Notes: generated by a model from the sequence alone, not told the origin. A stretch of 64,000 nucleotides of DNA from Flavobacterium sufflavum (GCF_004016525.1 NZ_SACJ01000004.1:186001-250000), one strand, 5' to 3'. Numbered from the stretch's first letter, positions 51,606 through 61,854 are shown. Translations and numbers: made by a program.

Positions 51606-53741
51606 TTATCTATAGAATCCCATAGCAACACCACCATCAACATTTAATGCATTTCCTGTTGATTTGCCTAACAAACCTCCAACAAAAGCATAACAAGCGT
51701 TAGCGATATCGTCTGGTAATATAATTTCGTTTAATAAAGTACGCTTAGCGTAGTAAGCAGGCAATTCAGCTACAGTAATACCGTAAGCTTTAGCACGTCC
51801 TTCAGCCCATCCACCTGACCAAATGTTTGAATCAGAGATTACAGCATCAGGGTTAACTGTGTTCACACGGATTTTATCAGCTCCTAATTCAGCAGCCATC
51901 AAACGAGTCAAGTGAGCCTGAGCCGCTTTAGCTGAACCGTATCCAGGGTTGTTTGGTCCTGCAACAACTGCATTTTTAGATACGATATTAACGATATCTC
52001 CACCAAAACCTTGTTTACGCATTACTTCGATTCCTGCTTTAGAAACAATGAATTGTCCTTTTACCAAGATATCGTATAATCTATCCCACTCTTCTAATGA
52101 ATGCTCTGCGATAGATTTAGAAATACTGATTCCTGCATTATTTACAATAATATCAGCTCCACCAAATGCTAAACAAGCAGCATCTAAAGCTTTAGCTGTA
52201 CTATCAGCATCAGTAACATTTAATAAAGTACTAGAAACAGCATCTTTACCAAAAGTTTTAACGAAATCAGCTGTAGCTCCTTGTAAACGCTCTTCGTTGA
52301 TGTCATTGATAACTACACAAGCACCTTCTTCAGCAAATTTCTTAGCGATAGCCTTACCAATACCTCCTGCAGAACCGGTAATTAAAGCGATTCTTCCAGA
52401 TAAAGCTTTTGGTTTTGGCATACGTTGTAATTTAGCTTCTTCTAACAACCAGTACTCGATGTCAAAAGCTTCCTGACGTGGCAATGAAGTATATTCAGAA
52501 ACTGCTTCAGCACCTTTCATTACGTTTACTGCATTGATATAATATTCAGATGCCAAACGAGCCATTGTTTTATCTTTTGCAAAAGTAAACATACCTACAC
52601 CTGGATATAAAATTACAACCGGATTTGGATCACGCATTGCTGGTGAGTTAGATTTTTTGCAAGTGTTATAGTACTCAGAGTACATTTGACGGTAAGCTTC
52701 AAAAGATGGAGCTAATTTAGCTTTGATAGCATCAACATCAGATAAATCTTCGTTTGGAGCCAATTCAATCACTAAAGGACTGATTTTAGTTCTCAAGAAG
52801 TGATCCGGACAAGAAGTTCCAAGAGGAGCTAATTTTTCTAAATCATTAGAATTGATGAATTCCAATACTCTTGCATCATCAGTATAGTGACCAATCATTT
52901 TACGCTCTGAAGAACAGAAACCTCTCAAGATTGGAGCTACTTTAGCAGCCTGTACTTTACGAGCTTCTTCAGAAAGGCTTTCAATTTTTTGACCTCCAAA
53001 AACCGGACGAGTTTTTCCGTAGTTAGACTCTAAAAACTCAGCACATTTCTCGATTACTTCAAGAGTGTTTACATAACTTTCGTAAGCAGTATCTCCCCAG
53101 GTAAATAAACCGTGAGATCCTAACATTACTCCTTTTAATTTTTTCCCTTTAGCAGCAGCTTCTTCAAGGCAAGCACGCATTTGCAAACCTAAATCGAAAC
53201 CTGGACGTTGCCATCCAACCCATCCAATCTCTCCGTTGAATAATTCTTCAGTGATTTTTGCACCGTCTTTTGCAGCAGCAATAGCAATAGCAGCATCCGG
53301 GTGTAAGTGATCGATGTGAGCAAATGGTAAGAATCCGTGTAATGGAGTATCAATAGAAGGCGCTTTTGAAGCTAAATCAAAAATACAGTGGTTGAATAAT
53401 TCCACCATTTCGTCTTCATGCTCGATTCCTCTATATACGTTTTCTAAGTTGCGAAGTCTTTCTAAGTAAAGAGCAGCACAACCTGATTTTGTTAATGTTC
53501 CAATATCTCCACCAGAACCTTTAATCCACATTACCTCAGAATCAGCTCCAGTTAATGGATCTTTATCAGTAATTTTCACAGAAGTATTTCCACCTCCATA
53601 GTTCGTTAATCTTAAATCTGCGCCTAATAAATTAGAGCGATAGATAAAAAGTGCCACTTCATCTCCTGCTAATTCAGCAGCTTTTGCATCATCCCAAAGG
53701 TAACTTACGTGCTTAAAAGTCATTGTATTTGTATTTGACAT
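51606..53741 (-). CDS. rhaD: Bifunctional rhamnulose-1-phosphate aldolase / L-lactaldehyde dehydrogenase
   Basis: 711 residues. The N-terminal class II aldolase/adducin domain (about 1-440) shows NYGGGNTSVKI, WIKGSGGDIGTLTKSGCAALYL, DTPLHGFLPFAHIDHLHPDAAIA and GSHGLFTWGDTAYESY with its zinc histidines. The C-terminal SDR domain (from about 445) shows IALITGSAGGIGKAIA, IIVNNAGISISKS, GYGSAKAAQAHLTRL and a closing NVDGGVAMGFYR. It splits rhamnulose-1-phosphate into DHAP and L-lactaldehyde, then oxidises the aldehyde to L-lactate with NAD. This fusion is the known RhaEW-type enzyme. Co-transcribed with rhaT (31 bp). Confidence 0.95.
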   Translation of the reverse strand: MSNTNTMTFKHVSYLWDDAKAAELAGDEVALFIYRSNLLGADLRLTNYGGGNTSVKITDKDPLTGADSEVMWIKGSGGDIGTLTKSGCAALYLERLRNLENVYRGIEHEDEMVELFNHCIFDLASKAPSIDTPLHGFLPFAHIDHLHPDAAIAIAAAKDGAKITEELFNGEIGWVGWQRPGFDLGLQMRACLEEAAAKGKKLKGVMLGSHGLFTWGDTAYESYVNTLEVIEKCAEFLESNYGKTRPVFGGQKIESLSEEARKVQAAKVAPILRGFCSSERKMIGHYTDDARVLEFINSNDLEKLAPLGTSCPDHFLRTKISPLVIELAPNEDLSDVDAIKAKLAPSFEAYRQMYSEYYNTCKKSNSPAMRDPNPVVILYPGVGMFTFAKDKTMARLASEYYINAVNVMKGAEAVSEYTSLPRQEAFDIEYWLLEEAKLQRMPKPKALSGRIALITGSAGGIGKAIAKKFAEEGACVVINDINEERLQGATADFVKTFGKDAVSSTLLNVTDADSTAKALDAACLAFGGADIIVNNAGISISKSIAEHSLEEWDRLYDILVKGQFIVSKAGIEVMRKQGFGGDIVNIVSKNAVVAGPNNPGYGSAKAAQAHLTRLMAAELGADKIRVNTVNPDAVISDSNIWSGGWAEGRAKAYGITVAELPAYYAKRTLLNEIILPDDIANACYAFVGGLLGKSTGNALNVDGGVAMGFYR

Positions 53742-53772
53742 TGTTATATTAATTTTAAATTGTTATTCTATT

Positions 53773-54846
53773 TTATTCCATTGAATTTCCAAAACCTACC
53801 AAAACGATTGACAAAAACATTAAAGAGATACCGAAAAAGAATATCTTATAGGTCTTGTCAGACACCCCTTTCCATTCTTTCAAGTAAAATCCCCAAAAAT
53901 TAGCTGTCAAAATAATTGTAGACATATGTAAAATCCATGAGCTCGCTCCATTTCCTAATTTACTTTCCCCCATCCCGTAGAAAAAGAATTGTAGAAACCA
54001 CATTGTTCCAGCAATACCAGAAAACAAAACATTTCTAGATATTGGAGTATTTTTATTGGTATAATCCCCAAAAGTTTTATTTTTAAAGTTAAGATACATA
54101 CACCAAAGGAAATTGGTTGTCAAACCTCCCCAAAGCAATACTACATAAGTAACGTTGTTTTGAAACAAGAATTCTCCCTGCCCCGGATTTAATACTTTCC
54201 AAGCCTCATTAGCTGTATCAGCCATTGGTTTTCCCGCTTCAATACCAAAGTTAAAGAAAGAGCTTAAAACTCCGGAAATAACCGCAATAATAATACCTTT
54301 TACCAAGTTAAAATCTTTATCCTTGTCCTCATGACCTACCGAAAAATCCTTCTCTTTAAGTGTACCTGCTTTACCTAATAATACGATTCCTAATATACAC
54401 ACTAACACTCCCAACAAAACCAATTGTCCCCCTGAACTGTTTAACATATCTGTAAAAGATACTTTTCCGTCTACAGGATTAAAAGTATAATAAATAGGTG
54501 GTACCAAAGCTCCAAAAGCAGAACAGAAACCTAATGTAATAGAATTACCTAATGACATTCCTAAATAACGAACACCAAGACCATAAGTTAATCCTCCAAT
54601 ACCCCAAATCAATCCCATTGAATAAGTAACCGTTTTAATTGATGGCGCAGCTGCAGCAATAATCTCAGTAAAATTTGGAATTGTTAAATAAGCCGCTAAA
54701 GGCGGTACAATCAACCATGAGAAAAAACCTCCTACGATCCAATAGCTTTCCCAAGCCCAACCTTTAACCTTTTTAAAAGGCATGTAAAAACTACCTGAAG
54801 AGAAACCTCCAATTGAGTGAAAAAGAAGACCGAGAATTGATTCCAT
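53773..54846 (-). CDS. rhaT: L-rhamnose/proton symporter
   Basis: 357 residues with ten hydrophobic helices, RhaT family of the DMT superfamily. Signatures: GLLFHSIGGFSSGSFYMPFKKVKGWAWESYWIVGGFFSWLIVPPLAAYL at the N-terminus, LTYGLGVRYLGMSLGNSITLGFCSAFGALVPP, and YGMGESKLGNGASSWILHMSTIILTANFWG. It imports free L-rhamnose across the inner membrane. First gene of a unit with the aldolase/dehydrogenase; a 213-bp gap upstream probably carries its promoter and contains the palindrome ACTGT-n5-ACAGT (about 54914-54928). Confidence 0.95.
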   Translation of the reverse strand: MESILGLLFHSIGGFSSGSFYMPFKKVKGWAWESYWIVGGFFSWLIVPPLAAYLTIPNFTEIIAAAAPSIKTVTYSMGLIWGIGGLTYGLGVRYLGMSLGNSITLGFCSAFGALVPPIYYTFNPVDGKVSFTDMLNSSGGQLVLLGVLVCILGIVLLGKAGTLKEKDFSVGHEDKDKDFNLVKGIIIAVISGVLSSFFNFGIEAGKPMADTANEAWKVLNPGQGEFLFQNNVTYVVLLWGGLTTNFLWCMYLNFKNKTFGDYTNKNTPISRNVLFSGIAGTMWFLQFFFYGMGESKLGNGASSWILHMSTIILTANFWGFYLKEWKGVSDKTYKIFFFGISLMFLSIVLVGFGNSME

Positions 54847-55059
54847 AAAATAAATTTGAGTTAAAGGTTAATTAATAGATGATGTAAAATAATAGAATAT
54901 CTGAAACATAACTGTCCTGCACAGTCATGATATCATTGGATTTTATGCAATTATTCCAGAATAAATATGTTTTTTTTGCATATTATTTAACTGATTCATT
55001 GTCATTTAAAACGAAACCTCTTATAATTATAACAGATTGCATTGATTTCTTTAAATAAA

Positions 55060-57747
55060 TTACAACTGCATTTCAAAATGATACTTTCCAGAACCAACTG
55101 TTTTGTTCTTTGCATTTACGATAAGACCGTTTTCTTTTATTGTTTCCAACTTATCTGTTGGAAATACAATCGTAGCATTAGTGTTTGCAGGAATCTCCAC
55201 ATCCAGAATAAATTTGTTATTTTCTATTTTCCAGGAAGAAGATAACAAACCGTAATTGGTTTCTAAACTTCCTTTGGCATAGGTCAGGTTCCCGCCCAGT
55301 TCCGGTTTAATGATAATGTCTTTGTACCCTGCCCCTTCTGCTTCTTTGGTATCTATACCTGCAATGGTTCTATACATCCAATCCCCTACTGCACCATAAG
55401 CGTAGTGATTGAACGAAGTCATACTAGGGTCCTGAAATGTTCCATCCGGTTTCATAGAGTCCCAACGTTCCCAGATGGTCGTTGCCCCATGCGCTTTTAT
55501 TGGATACAACCAAGACGGATACGTATCCTGAAGCAAGAGTTTGTATGCCACATCATTTCTGCCAAAACGACTTAAAACAGGGTTTAAAAATGGAGTCCCC
55601 AAGAATCCGGTTGTCAAATGATATTCATAACTTTCAATATTTTTTACCAAACGCTCCACCGCCTGCGTTCTTAAGTTTTCGGGAAACATGTCAAATTGTA
55701 AAGCCAGAATATAAGCGGTCTGTGTTTCTGAAATTAACTTACCTGATGCCGTCATATATTCTGCTTGAAATGCTTTTTTAATGCGTTCCAAAAGTGCCTG
55801 ATATTCTTGTACTTCATCGGTTTTACCCAATAAAGTAGCTACTTTTATCATGATTTCAGTATTATAGGCATAAAAACATTGGGCTACCAAATAATTATCT
55901 GTGATAGCCGATTTCATTCCAATCATTCCTTTTGAATCATCTACCCTGTAACTCAACCAATCGGCAAACTGAAAACCGGTATTCCACAAATCATTTTTGG
56001 CAGCACCGCGTACATAATTCAAATAGGCTTTCATGCTTGGGTATTGTCGTTCTACAATTTCCCTATCCCCAAAACTCACATACATATTATAAGGAATAAT
56101 AATACTCGCATCTGACCATCCCGCAGCTCCCACAGGCATATCAAAACCGGTTCCTCTTAAAGCATTCGGAATAACAAAAGGCACCGATCCGTTTTCATTT
56201 TGATCAGCAGCGACATCTATTAACCATTTGGCAAAAAACTGATTGACATTAAAATTATAAGCCGCTGTTCTTGAAAACACTTCGGCATCACCTGTCCACC
56301 CCAAACGTTCATCACGTTGTGGGCAATCGGTAGGCACATCTAAAAAGTTCCCTTTCTGCCCCCATTGAATATTGCTTTGTAATTGATTCACCAATGGATT
56401 TGAGCATTCAAAAGTCCCGGTTTGTTTCATATCCGAATACAACGCAATGGCCGTAAAATCATTTGGATTTATTTTTCCTGAAAGGCCTTCCACTTTCACA
56501 TAACGAAAACCGAAGAATGTAAAATGAGGTTCCAAAGTTTCTACTCCGTTTCCGCTAAGCGTATATGTAGTCTGGGCTTTGGCAGAACGAAGATTTTCAA
56601 AATAAGGCACTCCTTTTTTGTCTAACATTTCCACATGGGAAAGTTTGATTTGATCTCCTGATTTTCCTTGAATTGCAACTTTTACCCAACCTACTAAGTT
56701 TTGTCCAAAATCCAATATGGTTTCCCCTTTTGGAGAAGTCAAAACCTGAATCGGTTTAAAATTTTCATGCTTTCGGATTGGTTCATTGACAGCAGCCGTA
56801 ATATAATCCTTTGGAAAATCTTTAGTCAGTACGCTTGCCCATTTGCTATCATCAAAATTGGCCATACTGTAATTTTTTTGTTCCAAATTTGCATCCTGAA
56901 TCTCTCCATTATAGATTTCAGAATACATAATATGACTGTTAGCCGCTTTCCAGCTTCCATCAGAAACAACTGTTTCTGTAGTTCCGTCAGTGTACTTGAT
57001 GACCATTTGAAAAAGCAAAGCCGTTTCTTTGCCATAAATATTTTGTTTATTAGTCCAAGTCAAACGTGTACGGTACCAACCGCTTCCCAATAAAACCCCA
57101 ATGGCATTTTTCCCTTGGGTCAGTAAATCGGCCACATCGTAAGTTTGGTATTGCAAATGCTTATTATAACTGGTCCAACCCGGAGACAAATAGGAATCCC
57201 CCATTCGCTTTCCGTTAATTTGTAAGTCGTACAAGCCTTTTGAAGTCACATAGACTTTTGCGGAAGCGATTTTTTTTGAAGTCAAAAATGATTTTCTAAG
57301 TATTGGAACAATTCCATTGACCGTATCGGTTTTTAATCCTGATGAAATCCAGGTGGCTTTCCAATCCTTAGAATCCAATAAAGCCGTTCCGAAGGAAGCG
57401 GCTGCCCATTTAGAAACATTCCCCTGATTGTCCCAAACCCGTAGCTGCCAGATATATTTGGAATCAGATGCTAATGCCGATCCTGCATATTTGTTGAAGA
57501 TGGATGCTTCCGAAGTTACTTTTCCAGATTCCCAAACGGTATTTTCACCTTCTTTAACCTGAATTTCGTAAGCTGATTGCTTTACATTTCTTTTGCTGGA
57601 AACTAATTTCCAACTAAACCGCGGTGTTTTTACTCCAATACCAATGGGATTGGAAACATTTTCAACTGTAAGGTTGTTAAGTGTTAGCTGCCCAAAAGCA
57701 ATCGAACTGAAACTGACAAAAATCAAAATCAGAATATTTTTTTTCAT
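55060..57747 (-). CDS. GH78 alpha-L-rhamnosidase, exported
   Basis: 895 residues with a signal peptide (KKNILILIFVSFSSIAFGQ). N-terminal fibronectin-like and carbohydrate-binding domains (PRFSWKLVSSKRNVKQSAYEIQV; SAKVYVTSKGLYDLQINGKRMGD) precede an (alpha/alpha)6 catalytic barrel. DVPTDCPQRDERLGWTGDAEVF (about 470-490) holds the general-acid Glu and substrate-binding Asp; GATTIWERWDSM (about 755) holds the second catalytic Glu. It releases terminal rhamnose from plant or algal glycosides or rhamnogalacturonan side chains, probably in the periplasm. It follows the esterase gene by 17 bp. Confidence 0.95.
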   Translation of the reverse strand: MKKNILILIFVSFSSIAFGQLTLNNLTVENVSNPIGIGVKTPRFSWKLVSSKRNVKQSAYEIQVKEGENTVWESGKVTSEASIFNKYAGSALASDSKYIWQLRVWDNQGNVSKWAAASFGTALLDSKDWKATWISSGLKTDTVNGIVPILRKSFLTSKKIASAKVYVTSKGLYDLQINGKRMGDSYLSPGWTSYNKHLQYQTYDVADLLTQGKNAIGVLLGSGWYRTRLTWTNKQNIYGKETALLFQMVIKYTDGTTETVVSDGSWKAANSHIMYSEIYNGEIQDANLEQKNYSMANFDDSKWASVLTKDFPKDYITAAVNEPIRKHENFKPIQVLTSPKGETILDFGQNLVGWVKVAIQGKSGDQIKLSHVEMLDKKGVPYFENLRSAKAQTTYTLSGNGVETLEPHFTFFGFRYVKVEGLSGKINPNDFTAIALYSDMKQTGTFECSNPLVNQLQSNIQWGQKGNFLDVPTDCPQRDERLGWTGDAEVFSRTAAYNFNVNQFFAKWLIDVAADQNENGSVPFVIPNALRGTGFDMPVGAAGWSDASIIIPYNMYVSFGDREIVERQYPSMKAYLNYVRGAAKNDLWNTGFQFADWLSYRVDDSKGMIGMKSAITDNYLVAQCFYAYNTEIMIKVATLLGKTDEVQEYQALLERIKKAFQAEYMTASGKLISETQTAYILALQFDMFPENLRTQAVERLVKNIESYEYHLTTGFLGTPFLNPVLSRFGRNDVAYKLLLQDTYPSWLYPIKAHGATTIWERWDSMKPDGTFQDPSMTSFNHYAYGAVGDWMYRTIAGIDTKEAEGAGYKDIIIKPELGGNLTYAKGSLETNYGLLSSSWKIENNKFILDVEIPANTNATIVFPTDKLETIKENGLIVNAKNKTVGSGKYHFEMQL

Positions 57748-57764
57748 TTTTTAAATCTATTAGA

Positions 57765-58760
57765 TTAATCTTTGTTGATCTTTAAAATCCATGTCATGCA
57801 ATTGTCTATCCATTCTACATCAGTAGTTGGATTATCTATTGCAAAACCGTGTCCGCCTTTGGCATAAAAGAAAGACTCAACTGCTACTTTGTTTTTTTGC
57901 AAAGCGGCAATAAACAGCAATGAATTTTGCACTTTAACCACATTATCATCAACAGCATGGGTTATAAACGTAGGAGGTGTATCGGAAGTCACCTGTAATT
58001 CATTCGAATATTCCTTAATTTTCTCCCCATCTACTGATAGCTTGATTAATTTTTGTTCCGATGTTTTCCAGTCACTCATAATTGCTTTCAATGCTACAGG
58101 AGATAATCCTTCGCCTATCAAATTATATCTTGATCCCATGTGTGTCAAACTATCGACCATACTGATTACGGGATAATTTAAAACCATAAAATCCGGACGC
58201 AAACTGGTGTTACGAGGATTGTCTATTAGTGCTTTTTGATAATGTGTCCCTAAAGTCGAAGCTAAATGACCTCCTGCCGAATTCCCCTGAATCCCAATTT
58301 TGTCAGGATTGATTCCCCATTTCTCAGCATTTTCACGAATCAATTGAATGGCACGTTGTGCATCCTGCAAAGGAACAATTTGCTTGTTTTCGACATATTG
58401 TGCATTAGGCAAACGGTATTTTAGAACAAAGCCCGCAATTCCTTTTTCATTTAATTTTTTCGCAATATCATATCCTTCATGATCAATTGCCAAACCCGTA
58501 TAACCACCACCGGGACAAATAATAACCGCTATACCTGTAGCTTTACTTTTCTCTGGTAAAAAAACAGTCAAATCCGGACTGGCCACTCTTAGAATAAAAT
58601 GAATCTTTTTATTTCCTGATGGAAAAACTGCTGTAGTATCTGTTAATCCAGCTATTACTTTAGAATTAGGAACTTTCCCATCGTAAAGCGGAATTACTTG
58701 TTGCGCATAACTAATTGTAAAACCCAATAACAATATGAAAAATAAATATCGCTTTATCAT
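57765..58760 (-). CDS. Exported alpha/beta-hydrolase esterase, sugar acetylesterase-like
   Basis: 331 residues with a signal peptide (FFILLLGFTISYAQ). VIICPGGGYTGLAIDHEGYD gives the oxyanion-hole HGGG-like loop (CPGGGY here), GIQGNSAGGHLAS holds the nucleophile Ser, FITHAVDDNVV the Asp, and GGHGFAID the His. It resembles BD-FAE/axe-type esterases that remove acyl groups from polysaccharide. Placed directly before the rhamnosidase, it likely deacylates the same rhamnose-containing glycan. Exact substrate is not visible. Confidence 0.88.
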   Translation of the reverse strand: MIKRYLFFILLLGFTISYAQQVIPLYDGKVPNSKVIAGLTDTTAVFPSGNKKIHFILRVASPDLTVFLPEKSKATGIAVIICPGGGYTGLAIDHEGYDIAKKLNEKGIAGFVLKYRLPNAQYVENKQIVPLQDAQRAIQLIRENAEKWGINPDKIGIQGNSAGGHLASTLGTHYQKALIDNPRNTSLRPDFMVLNYPVISMVDSLTHMGSRYNLIGEGLSPVALKAIMSDWKTSEQKLIKLSVDGEKIKEYSNELQVTSDTPPTFITHAVDDNVVKVQNSLLFIAALQKNKVAVESFFYAKGGHGFAIDNPTTDVEWIDNCMTWILKINKD

Positions 58761-58812
58761 TTTTGAAAGATTTAAGAGTATTTGTTTGACAATTTAGGAA
58801 TTGAAAGTTAGC

Positions 58813-58850
58813 TAAAAAAAACCAGATAAGACAAAACTTCTTATCTGGTT
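58813..58850 (-). terminator. Intrinsic terminator of the rhamnose-locus TonB receptor
   Basis: Perfect 11-bp arms (AACCAGATAAG, 58820-58830, and complement 58840-58850), 9-base loop; read on the minus strand it ends in a run of eight T. Confidence 0.8.
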
Positions 58851-58872
58851 AATGTTAACATATTTTAAAACA

Positions 58873-61731
58873 TTAAAACTTATAGGTAGCAGTAATAAAA
58901 TAAGCTCTTGCCGGTAAACTCAATGTAGAATAAACTACATTAGGATTGGCATTCAATTGTTCTTTTGTAAAACCTTGTCGGTCTAAAGCTGCAGGAAATC
59001 CTCCTGGAGCTGACCATCCCATAACCCCTAATTGATTAAAAAGGTTATTGATATTGGCTTGCAATTGTAATTTTGAAGTTAAATTATATCCTAAATTCAA
59101 GTTGGTTTGGTTGTAAGCCGGTAATTCAAAAGCATTCGGAACGTTAGCAGCACGTTTTCCCATATAAGAGAAATCTAATGACGAATAAAACTTACCAGAG
59201 GTGTAGGTAGGTGAAACTCTGAAAATTACTTTCGCATTATTATCGGTTTCGTTTCCGGAATAATCAGCAATAACATCATCTGCTACCCCGTTAGCACCTA
59301 AATCCCAAGTTCTGTACTCTACTGCTTTAGACTTTTGGAAAGTAGCCACTGCTCTTACACTAAATTTCTCTGTAAATTCCTGATTTACTTCCAATTCAAC
59401 CCCCATGGTTCTAAATTTATTATACAAAGCAGGTGTATTATATGTCGTAGTGATATCATCCGTCTCCTGACCTACAGTTTGCTGCGGTACATTACTCACT
59501 ATAGAGTAAAAAGGAGTCACAAACAAATTCATTCCTCCAGTTTTTAATTTATATCCAGCTTCAAATTGTTGAATTTTTTGAGCAATTGGATCCAAGTTAG
59601 CCACTCCAAAAGCCGTATTTGCAGTTACAAACATATCCATATCCGGAGCCTTATTTCCAAGTGAATAACGTCCGTAAATAGCCTGATTGTCTGCAAACTT
59701 ATAATTCAATCCGCTGGAGAATGAAAACGTACTCACTTTTTTATCGGAATAAGTATAAGTTGCATCGATTTTTCCCCCACGATTATCATATACAGTCAAT
59801 GGATTCCCATCGGTTCCACCTGTTGAAGTTAAATCAGTTGCCACAGCAATTTGATTGTTTCCTTTGAATGAAACTCTTTCTGAACGAACTCCCCAGTCAA
59901 AATTTAATTTTGGACTTATTTCCCAAGTATGACCAAAGAAAAAAGCCATTTGATCCTGAGCCACATCAATAATATTTACTGGTGCACTTTTTCCTGCCCC
60001 TCCTACAACTCCATTTGGATTAGTCAGATTATAAGTTTGACCATCAAATAATCCAACATACGAAATATCAGTTAAAGTAGGACGTGGAGTTGTCATTTGT
60101 GAAAACACTTCTCCAACACCGGTAGAGTTCATTCTGTTTAAATTCGAATGAGCATAAAACATCCCGGCTGTAAAAGTCATTTTATCAATTTTTTTATTAA
60201 TAGTAAATTGATTGATCAATTCCTTCATTTTATTATCTGTATAAAATAATGGATTAAAATACAATGAATTAGGCTGTATGTTAGCTCCCGGGAAGTTGCT
60301 GTAATTTACGGTATAATTGAAGAAATTATTCGTCACAGAACCGATTTGAGTTCCTGTTTTGTGATCATTAAAAGAATACACTCCCGGACTGAATAATGTA
60401 TTGGTAACAGCATAAAAAACAACACCATCTGTAGCAAATGGATATACAATACCAGTTGTGTTCCAAAGCGAACGTTTAGTTGAGTAGCGTGCTTTATTCT
60501 CTAATTTCCACCCATTTCCTAAATTTTGATCCCAATTTAAACCGGTAGAATAATCAGTGGAATGTACTAAATCCCTAGAATCATAATGAACTTTTTTCCC
60601 TGTTTCATTGATAGTAAAATCTTCTTGTATGGAAGGAATTAAAACTGAAGTGGTATTAGTAACCCCTGAAGGGAAACTAGGATTCGTAAAACCGATAGTA
60701 GGTGTAAATTCGTTCCATCCGTTATGATCATCCAAAATTTTAACAAAAAGCTTTACGTTACCCGTTTTGTAGGTTTTAACCACATTAGCTTTCAATTGCC
60801 CTCCTTTATTCATTGGGTATCCTGAATATCTAGCACCATCAGACTGACGATAAAATCCACCAATATTATAAGTAATGGATTTATCATTACTAAGTGGTCC
60901 CCCAAAATCAAAATCGGCACGGTAATACGGATTTTTACCGTTGCCTTCTAAACCATATTTAGTTCGAATCTCCCCTTCAAATGTTTTACCTCCCGTTTTA
61001 GAAATATAATTATAAATTCCTCCGGGTGCATTGTTTCCCAAGATAGAAGCTGTTCCTCCTCTTACTGCCTCCAATCGTCCTAAAGTGGCATCGCTACGCA
61101 AGAAATAATCCGGGCCATAATTCCCAAAAGTTGCATTAGTAACCGGCAAACCATCTTCCTGCATAGAAACATAATAATAACCAGAAGCACCATCGTTTGA
61201 ACCTACAGAAACTCCACGGGAATAAACTGTATTTCGTATTTCTCCCAAAGAGGAATTCACAAATACTCCCGGAATGTTTTTCAACAAATCAGCCGAACTG
61301 TTTACCGCTACTCTATCTATTTGTTTTGCAGTAAGTGATGAAATCGAAACAGAAGATTGCATTCTGGTTCTTTTATCAAATACTCCGGTTACTACTACTT
61401 CTTCTAATGATTGTGTATCATCTTGTAAAATGACATTCAACATTTTTTGATTAGCAATTACAACTTCTTTCGTTTTGAATCCTACGTAACTAAACACCAA
61501 CGTAGCATTTACTTTAACATTCACATTGTATTTTCCATCAATATCAGTAATTGTCCCATTATGGGATCCTTTTACAACAACACTTGCCCCAATAACGGGT
61601 TGATTAGTTGCATCTGTAACTTTTCCTTGAATCATTTGTTGTGCTATAGCCTGGGAACAGAATCCCAAATACAACACTAATGCTTTAATCAAAAACAGAG
61701 TAACTCGTTTTTCTTGTAAAAACTTCTTCAT
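58873..61731 (-). CDS. TonB-dependent receptor with carboxypeptidase-like N-terminal domain
   Basis: 952 residues. A signal peptide (about 1-30) is followed by a carboxypeptidase-D regulatory-like domain (GKVTDATNQPVIGASVVVKGSHNGTITDIDGKYNV). The plug has VDRVAVNSSADLLKNIPGVFVNSSLGEIRNTVYSRG and RGGTASILGNNAPGGIYNYISKTGG, and a long beta-barrel ends in aromatic ITATYKF. It is closer to FecA-like receptors than to SusC by its size and plug, and no SusD gene follows. Location in the rhamnose locus suggests uptake of rhamnose-containing oligosaccharides or glycosides; this is inference. Confidence 0.88.
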   Translation of the reverse strand: MKKFLQEKRVTLFLIKALVLYLGFCSQAIAQQMIQGKVTDATNQPVIGASVVVKGSHNGTITDIDGKYNVNVKVNATLVFSYVGFKTKEVVIANQKMLNVILQDDTQSLEEVVVTGVFDKRTRMQSSVSISSLTAKQIDRVAVNSSADLLKNIPGVFVNSSLGEIRNTVYSRGVSVGSNDGASGYYYVSMQEDGLPVTNATFGNYGPDYFLRSDATLGRLEAVRGGTASILGNNAPGGIYNYISKTGGKTFEGEIRTKYGLEGNGKNPYYRADFDFGGPLSNDKSITYNIGGFYRQSDGARYSGYPMNKGGQLKANVVKTYKTGNVKLFVKILDDHNGWNEFTPTIGFTNPSFPSGVTNTTSVLIPSIQEDFTINETGKKVHYDSRDLVHSTDYSTGLNWDQNLGNGWKLENKARYSTKRSLWNTTGIVYPFATDGVVFYAVTNTLFSPGVYSFNDHKTGTQIGSVTNNFFNYTVNYSNFPGANIQPNSLYFNPLFYTDNKMKELINQFTINKKIDKMTFTAGMFYAHSNLNRMNSTGVGEVFSQMTTPRPTLTDISYVGLFDGQTYNLTNPNGVVGGAGKSAPVNIIDVAQDQMAFFFGHTWEISPKLNFDWGVRSERVSFKGNNQIAVATDLTSTGGTDGNPLTVYDNRGGKIDATYTYSDKKVSTFSFSSGLNYKFADNQAIYGRYSLGNKAPDMDMFVTANTAFGVANLDPIAQKIQQFEAGYKLKTGGMNLFVTPFYSIVSNVPQQTVGQETDDITTTYNTPALYNKFRTMGVELEVNQEFTEKFSVRAVATFQKSKAVEYRTWDLGANGVADDVIADYSGNETDNNAKVIFRVSPTYTSGKFYSSLDFSYMGKRAANVPNAFELPAYNQTNLNLGYNLTSKLQLQANINNLFNQLGVMGWSAPGGFPAALDRQGFTKEQLNANPNVVYSTLSLPARAYFITATYKF

Positions 61732-61806
61732 TTTTTGGTTTTTTTAGTTAGTATTAATTTATTATTGATTTTTTTTAAACAAAACACTTTTTTATGTCTC
61801 ATTTTA

Positions 61807-61814
61807 CAAATTTA
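61807..61814 (-). promoter_or_regulatory. Minus-7 promoter box of the TonB receptor gene
   Basis: TAAATTTG on the minus strand, 75 bp before the ATG, leaving a leader of about 70 bases. Confidence 0.45.
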
Positions 61815-61854
61815 TCACAACTAACATTTAGAACTGTACTATGGTTTTACAGGT

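Noticed and set aside
51949..52476. 175-codon open frame antisense to the aldolase/dehydrogenase gene
   Set aside because: Shadow of a well-supported gene on the other strand with biased codon use; product has no recognisable features.
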